Positions 8,947 through 13,412 of a stretch of DNA of 13,412 nucleotides are shown piece after piece. The translations under genes and the position numbers were made by a program. The DNA is from Rhodocollybia butyracea (Eukaryota > Basidiomycota > Agaricomycetes > Agaricales > Omphalotaceae): positions 1 through 13,412 of the forward strand of contig JADNRY010001274.1 of NCBI GenBank assembly GCA_015501585.1, given 5' to 3'. Each line of letters begins with the position of its first letter. Within the stretch, counting starts at the first letter, position 1. The notes beneath the pieces are model-generated. The model saw only the letters and a program-made list of their open reading frames with translations. It was not told the origin of the DNA and searched no databases.

Positions 8947-9440
8947 TTAACTGGTTACATTTGCCACTCCACCAATCTGTACTAAGACCAGTATTGACAC
9001 AGGTATGGTAATGCGCTTCACAGCTTCATGCATCTCTTCTGCAGCTTTTGCATCCTTTTCCCTCAAGACAATCACAAATCCATCCGAAAAAGGCCATCAG
9101 TTTTTAACCCTGGCCAAAGCAGAACGACTGGGGGAAGCTGTACCATGAATTTCATTGCCATCAAACCACCTAACCTCGGTGTTAGTTAAATTACAACCGA
9201 AATGCATAAGATTCTCACCATTGACAATTCTCTTGGGTATACACAATCACTCCCCACTTTGCGTAGCAAAAATTGTAATGATCTAGATTACCACCCCTTG
9301 CGGTGGTGTGTGCTCATTGTGAAAGTTCGATCAGAATCATAGTGTAAAGGAGCAATATAATCATAACAATAATACTGGTTGAGCCCATATTTGCCAAGTG
9401 GCAGGGGTACCTGCTTCAGTGGCTGCAGACATGATTTTTT
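8947..9440 (-). pseudogene. TET/JBP-like 2OG-Fe(II) dioxygenase core, frame-broken
   Basis: Read on the minus strand, the exon before the intron encodes YYCYDYIAPLHYDSDRTF, with HxD at 9344-9336. It continues, after a break at the C4 run 9294-9297, with LDHYNFCYAKWGVIVYTQEN. A canonical 49-nt intron (9170-9218, branch TTAACTAAC) then joins QW to WFDGNEIHGTASPSRSA, placing the distal His at 9147-9145 and an Arg about seven residues later. The order 'YL(S/A)P.H.D.D' ... 'YNF.Y..WG' ... 'N..WWF.G...HGT' ... 'R' is the double-stranded beta-helix signature of fungal TET/JBP enzymes, which oxidise 5-methylcytosine. After a TGA (9097-9099) a tail containing FVIVLREKDAKAAEEMHEAV runs to TAA 8947-8949. 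The N-terminal boundary is unclear: frames switch at the T6 run 9435-9440. The family call rests on recalled motifs. Confidence 0.5.
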
Positions 9441-11187
9441 GACCTACTCTCTTTGAGGCTTGCCTCACTGGCTGCAACACCAGGGCATTATCCTATATCA
9501 AATTAGAATACAGAAGCCACCAACGTAATGAAAACTTACCACTGCCATCTTAAACCAGTTGCCCACATAGCCATCCACCGTCTTCTTGTCCAACGACATT
9601 TCTCCCTTGTTAGCGCCCAATAGGGGATGGACCACCGTATTGGCTCCTCTCTTGCCCCTCCGCTTGGATCGTTAAAGCCTCCAGACCCATGGTACCGTAA
9701 ATCAACTTTTTGAAATGCTTCCCCCCTTCGGACTTTAACTGCTTGGGTTTTAAAATGGACGATGATTGTTTTGCAATTACTTTGAAGTATTTTGGAATGA
9801 GCGCATCGAATAGAACCCCTCCAACTTCTTCCCCATCTGCCTTTCACAAAAATTGTGATATCACGTTTTACAGCGTGGATCTAGGTTGGTTTCTTGCTCT
9901 AATATGATGTTCTATACCGGGTGCAGGAAGGTCGTCTACATGAATAGCATCCATCGTAGTGGTTCGATTCTATCACACAGATTAGTAATGGATTTGCCGG
10001 TTTGATAAAAGTGGTACCCCATAGACCTGAGGTATCTCATTCTGGTCTTCAAACGTATGAAGTAACTTCGTTCTGAGGCCCTCGGTATCACGTTCAGTGA
10101 CAATGAATATAGCGTTTGCAACGCAGGTCCTTAGGTTGATGGTCACAGAAGTCACAATTCTCCCGCCCCAGCGCACGGGTGTCTTTCTCCAGATCTTTTG
10201 TGATAAAATTTTATACCATTCGGTGTGGTCCATTACAGAGTGCAGCATTGGATTTTCAAGTTTTACCTGATCTGGTATTTTGTTCTGAGTACATAGTGCG
10301 CAAAGCTTTCTGTAGACCGTCTCCATATCCACAGGGTACTATAAGCTCCTGGTTAATACTCTGCCAAAATGTGAGATACTTGGTTAGACCTACCTGCAGA
10401 TCAACGCCGGTTGCATGATAAGCTGGAACCAATAACTCTTGCCATAAAGTGAGGAAATGGTCTCGGGAACAGAACAAGAACATGGTTTCGGGCGTGCAAT
10501 AAAAGGCACTGTGTTCGAAATGATTTGAAGGAGTTTACGGTCTGTGATGTTATTTTCCTGTAATTTATTGATGAGTGGAAACAATTCGGTGGTAGGTAGG
10601 TTGGTAACCCACCTTCTGGCAGAGGTTAAGTGGCTTCCCAATATAAGCTACTTCTGCGGTATAGCGTTGAAGTTCAACGCGCATGCTAGCTCCAACGATG
10701 GGTGGCAAAACGCTCTGCTAGCACCGGGTCAAACTCTAGCTGTATCGTGTTCATTACTTTTACCAGTATGGTGGCCAATTTTGTGATCTAAATGCCATTG
10801 GGATCAAGGTGTAAAGGGCGTGAGTTAAATACACACTCTAATCGCAGGTTCCAATGAAGGTTGGAGGTGTTCGGGCAGATCCTTCAGCTTTCGAAAAGCG
10901 CGTATTGCACTTGCGGGTTTCCGCCATTCAGTTGTAACAAACCGGTAGGGTTTAAGTTTCTTACAACAGTAGGATCTTTAGAACACTTACTTCCTTTCCT
11001 GTTACAAAATACAGTTCAAATGCTTTGGCAATGCGCTGCAGGAAGGCGCACAAAGAACTTCATCTAGGAAATCGCGGGCTTTCCATTCGATCTCGCCTGG
11101 GTCCAGCGGTGTATTTTCGTCTATGAAGGCACTGAGCGTAAGATCTGTCTCATCACTGAAGTTTGCCATGGTTGGAGTTCCAGGGGG
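9441..11187 (-). pseudogene. Multi-exon gene of unknown function, upstream of the TET-like module
   Basis: A likely ATG at 11167-11169 in good context (CCAACCATGG) starts MANFSDETDLTLSAFIDE and GEIEWKARDFLDEVLC. The middle has competing frames; the best path includes LKDLPEHLQPSLEPAIR, a 49-nt intron (10788-10836) and ITKLATILVKVMNTIQLEFD. Then come ELFPLINKLQENNITDRKLL and FCSRDHFLTLWQELLVPAYH, an intron (10339-10393), YPVDMETVYRKLCALCTQ and WRKTPVRWGGRIVTSVTIN, an intron (9970-10026, branch TACTAAT), TTTMDAIHVDDLPAPGIEHH, LFDALIPKYFKVIAKQ, and EMSLDKKTVDGYVGNWFKMA. An intron (9493-9539) precedes LVLQPVRQASKRVGQK. Introns are intact while frames break at least five times. It may be the N-terminal part of one long protein ending in the TET-like core, or a separate gene. 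No family recognised. Confidence 0.5.
10788..11006 (-). other. Alternative Cys-rich reading inside the unknown gene
   Basis: A competing minus-strand frame reads CNRKGSKCSKDPTVV, LNPTGLLQLNGGNPQVQY, then past a TGA (10884-10886) RICPNTSNLHWNLRLEC and SRPLHLDPNGI to a TAG (10788-10790). Together with CAPSC just upstream it would form a cysteine cluster like a zinc-binding domain. It needs two in-frame stops, whereas the preferred reading removes the TAG as the end of a 49-nt intron. Both look coding, so I record it rather than discard it. Confidence 0.25.
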
Positions 11188-11922
11188 AGGGAACTTACGG
11201 CGCTAAGTGGAATCCAAATCCTGCATTCGCGCGCGGACATCCGGCGCTAAACCTTTCTTTCCAACCTCCATCACGCCGCCAAAGCCCAACCAATTCCGGG
11301 AAGATGGCTATCTTAACACAGGTGGGTGACCATGGACCAATGTAAATCCTAATCTAATATCTTATCTTTCCAGCAGAATAACACTAAGAGATACCACCAA
11401 AAAATTCGACCACACCGGCCAAGCCAGTTTGAGCCTTTTGCTTCTGCCTTGGCAACCTTTCAACCCGGTGTGCCTGCTCATCCGCCCAATGGCCTTAGGC
11501 ACTAAAGGGCATCGGGTTGGGGACCAAGGTTACGTTGGATTTGGTCTCAAATCTGGTGCGGTGGATACACCAGGACTCTGGACGTGCGCGTGAGTACCAC
11601 TTTCTACATTGTTGTTGCCGGGCTGACGTTGTTGCGGCGTGCCAGCACCTAGGCTCCAACTACCCTTGCCTCTTCCTCGCATCCGACGTTTTACTGCAAC
11701 ACCTGGTCGGTTCACCATCGCTGACTCTACTTACCCTCTCCGTCCCGCTTCTCTCGCTCCTCTATTGTCACCGAACACAAAGACAGTGGTCAATTGGCTA
11801 TAACAAGCGTTCGTCTCTGGAAGTATGGCTGACGTCGTTGTGGCCCACACATAGTTCCAGCACATAGGTTTCACCGGCACCACCCACTCCCGAATTTCGT
11901 TTTCAACGGTCAGATTCTTCGG
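11188..11922 (-). other. Possible upstream exons of the minus-strand gene
   Basis: Several minus-strand pieces point towards the ATG at 11169. At 11922-11731 lies VENEIREWVVPVKPMCWNY to FVFGDNRGAREAGRR, ending at a GTAAGT donor. A 41-nt intron (11694-11734) ends TTGCAG. At 11693-11530 lies a Gly/Gln/Asn-rich low-complexity segment (LGAGTPQQRQPGNNN). Around 11497-11390 is ADEQAHRVERLPRQKQKAQT, and around 11300-11187 VMEVGKKGLAPDVRARMQD, with KFPPPGTPT running in frame into the ATG. If real, the gene starts near 11.9 kb and the ATG at 11169 is internal. Phases do not all agree, so this is tentative. The 116-codon plus-strand frame here is probably a shadow. Confidence 0.3.
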
Positions 11923-12181
11923 CTATTCGTCCACCAGAGCCCATCTCGGTCTCGGTTCTGCAGGCTGTGTAAAGATGGAGAACGTCGTCGGTATATCAAC
12001 ACCGACGTAGGTTTTTCTCTACTACTACCGGATGTGCAATCGCTTATTAGGAAAACAGTCGCTGCCAGTGCTGGTGCTACACATTAACCGTTCGTTTCAC
12101 TCAACTTTACGCCATCCACAACATCCGGAAAGCTCGCTACCGCCCACATCCCTTTCTACCCCACCCCTGTTCCCTAAACCT
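11923..12181. other. Short spacer between two minus-strand candidates
   Basis: No coding frame is convincing on either strand. The plus-strand frame at 12032-12214 is Pro/Ser/His-rich and starts in no recognisable context. The segment is pyrimidine-rich on the plus strand near 12120-12200. Confidence 0.35.
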
Positions 12182-13373
12182 TCACCTTCGATAACTCCTA
12201 TCCCTAAATGTTGAACCCCGCAACGATTCTTCCTCACGCACTATATATTCCTCATTAACGGACGTTCCACGAGGGTAGCCGTCACACCTATTCCATGCTC
12301 CGCTCGTATACTGCTCACCTCGCCTCGGGGCACAATTACTCTCCTCCGCAGGCCTGGACCAGCACATCCAGCCGACGTATTCTTTGAAATCAAAAGTCAC
12401 ATACTCAAGCTCAAGGCTTGGATGGTCCACCATCGATACCAAACCGACGACCACAGAGTAGAGACTCGAGCTCGCCGCGAGGTGCGTTTGTGAAAGCTTG
12501 TGGAGGGTTTCGGCGAGGCTTGGGTTAGCGCAAGCATCGTTTGTGGGAGCCGAAATGGTTTTCGCATATCCGATTTTTGGAATAGTGGCAAAACCTAAAT
12601 CGCCAGACGACGGGGTGTATCCGAGTAGGCTGGATACCGTCCAGCTTACCGCGTTGTTATCTCCGACTCAGACCCGTCGTCTTTCTTCATCCTCATCGCC
12701 CCCATACCTTCCCATGTTTAGAAGTTGCGGTTTCTGCCAGGATGCGGGACCAAGGGCGACGTGGTGGAACTCTCGCCATCCCGTATATCCCGTGAGGTCA
12801 CCCCGTCCACCTCACAATAACGGAGTATGCCTCCTCACATGGGACGAGGTTGACTCACGGTCGACGACCTCTCAGCTCATGGCTCCCCCATTTAATCTTG
12901 GTTTTCATCCGCCTCCCTCTTGGTCTTCTTCCGTTGGGTCCTTGCTCACACCGTCGTTGAATCCTTATATTTAGGAAGATATTTACCGGGATTGCCAATG
13001 AGAATGCGAATCACTACCTCTCATTGAGGTGAACCAATTGTCTTTGGCGGTTTCCACCATGATCCGTCATCCACCGAGACACGCTGCAAATCAAATGGGG
13101 CTGGGCTGGAGCAGCTACGCGGGTTTGGGACGGAGGAGAGTTACGAGCCGTATTCAAGTCTTTGCGCTTCAGGGTACCTCGACTCTCCCCTTCACTCAGT
13201 GCCCTCTTTTCCTCCCAGGCCTCCTTTTTTCGTCCACGGAAATGCTTACTGCTGTCCGAATTTCGCGGAGATCTCGTGAATCCCCCAAGTCGTTTATCAT
13301 CGACGTCATCCCTTGGTCTACGCTGTCGTACCGCGGTAACACTTCGCATTATCCTTGCGAGCCTGTGCCTCAC
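12182..13373 (-). CDS. Possible spliced minus-strand gene, unknown product
   Basis: On the minus strand a 119-codon frame (13373-13014) with a basic, Ser/Glu-rich disordered composition ends at a GTAGTG donor. A 54-nt intron (12964-13017) ending ATATAAG leads, in phase, into a second open segment (12859-12963) with a GTGAGT donor at 12858. A third open segment runs 12806-12182 and includes GYTGWREFHHVALGPASWQK, SSLLGYTPSSGDLGFATIPK and SLELEYVTFDFKEYVGW. It is broken by one TGA (12668-12670). No acceptor joins the second and third segments in phase. The plus strand has an equally long overlapping frame (12498-12974), so strand choice rests on the splice sites and residue pattern. No domain recognised. 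Confidence 0.3.
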
Positions 13374-13412
13374 ACGAATGCCCTCAATCCTGCTATACTA
13401 TCCCGGCCGCCC

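Noticed and set aside
9955..9980. GGTTCGATTC, resembling a tRNA T-loop
   Set aside because: The flanking bases do not form a T stem (mismatches at outer pairs), no acceptor or anticodon arm is present, and it lies at an intron-exon boundary of the minus-strand gene.
10788..11169. KDZ-transposase-type cysteine cluster (CAPSC...CNRKGSKC...)
   Set aside because: The spacing and residues around the cysteines do not match the KDZ-linked CxC clusters I know, and this frame needs two stops that an intron-based reading does not.
12498..12974. 158-codon plus-strand frame
   Set aside because: It begins with TTG rather than ATG, lacks domain or splice support, and overlaps the better supported minus-strand frame. 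Kept only as an alternative in the findings.
1..13412. CRISPR array, bacterial operon or phage
   Set aside because: No regularly spaced repeats, no Shine-Dalgarno sites or polycistronic spacing, and spliceosomal introns throughout.

Overview
This window reads as nuclear DNA from a basidiomycete fungus, most likely an agaricomycete. Mixed base composition, short GT-AG introns of about 41-71 nt with CTAAC/CTAAT branch sites, and fragments of protein families typical of that group all point that way. There is no sign of bacterial organisation: no operons, no Shine-Dalgarno sites and no long open frames. The longest uninterrupted frames are under about 190 codons, so genes had to be recognised as spliced and frame-broken pieces.

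Layout. Positions 1-3620 hold no gene I can defend, only short repeats, a telomere-like motif and a small family of CATACGGAG-containing repeats. Positions 3621-3890 carry the 3' end of a minus-strand gene. Positions 3900-5000 are unresolved. Positions 5146-6093 (+) hold a broken gene that starts with a ZNF598/Hel2-like zinc finger lacking one ligand and runs into a Pro/Ser/Ala-rich tail. Positions 6540-7608 (+) hold a broken gene resembling the agaricomycete DUF6698 family. Positions 7913-8461 (+) are a long unknown frame with one internal TGA.

Facing these, positions 8947-9440 (-) encode what looks like the catalytic core of a TET/JBP-type 2-oxoglutarate/Fe(II) dioxygenase, with HxD, distal His and Arg. 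One canonical intron joins the two halves of its signature motif. Upstream on the same strand, positions 9441-11187 are a multi-exon gene of unknown function with canonical introns and several frame breaks, possibly extending to about 11922. Positions 12182-13373 (-) hold another possible spliced gene with weak support.

TET/JBP-like and DUF6698-like genes both belong to expanded, often dispersed and degenerate families in mushroom-forming fungi, so this is probably an accessory, transposon-influenced region of decaying genes. No KDZ transposase, the element class linked to fungal TET/JBP genes, was seen. Several frame breaks lie next to homopolymer runs, so some of the apparent decay could be uncorrected assembly indels. 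All family names come from pattern recognition without database searches.
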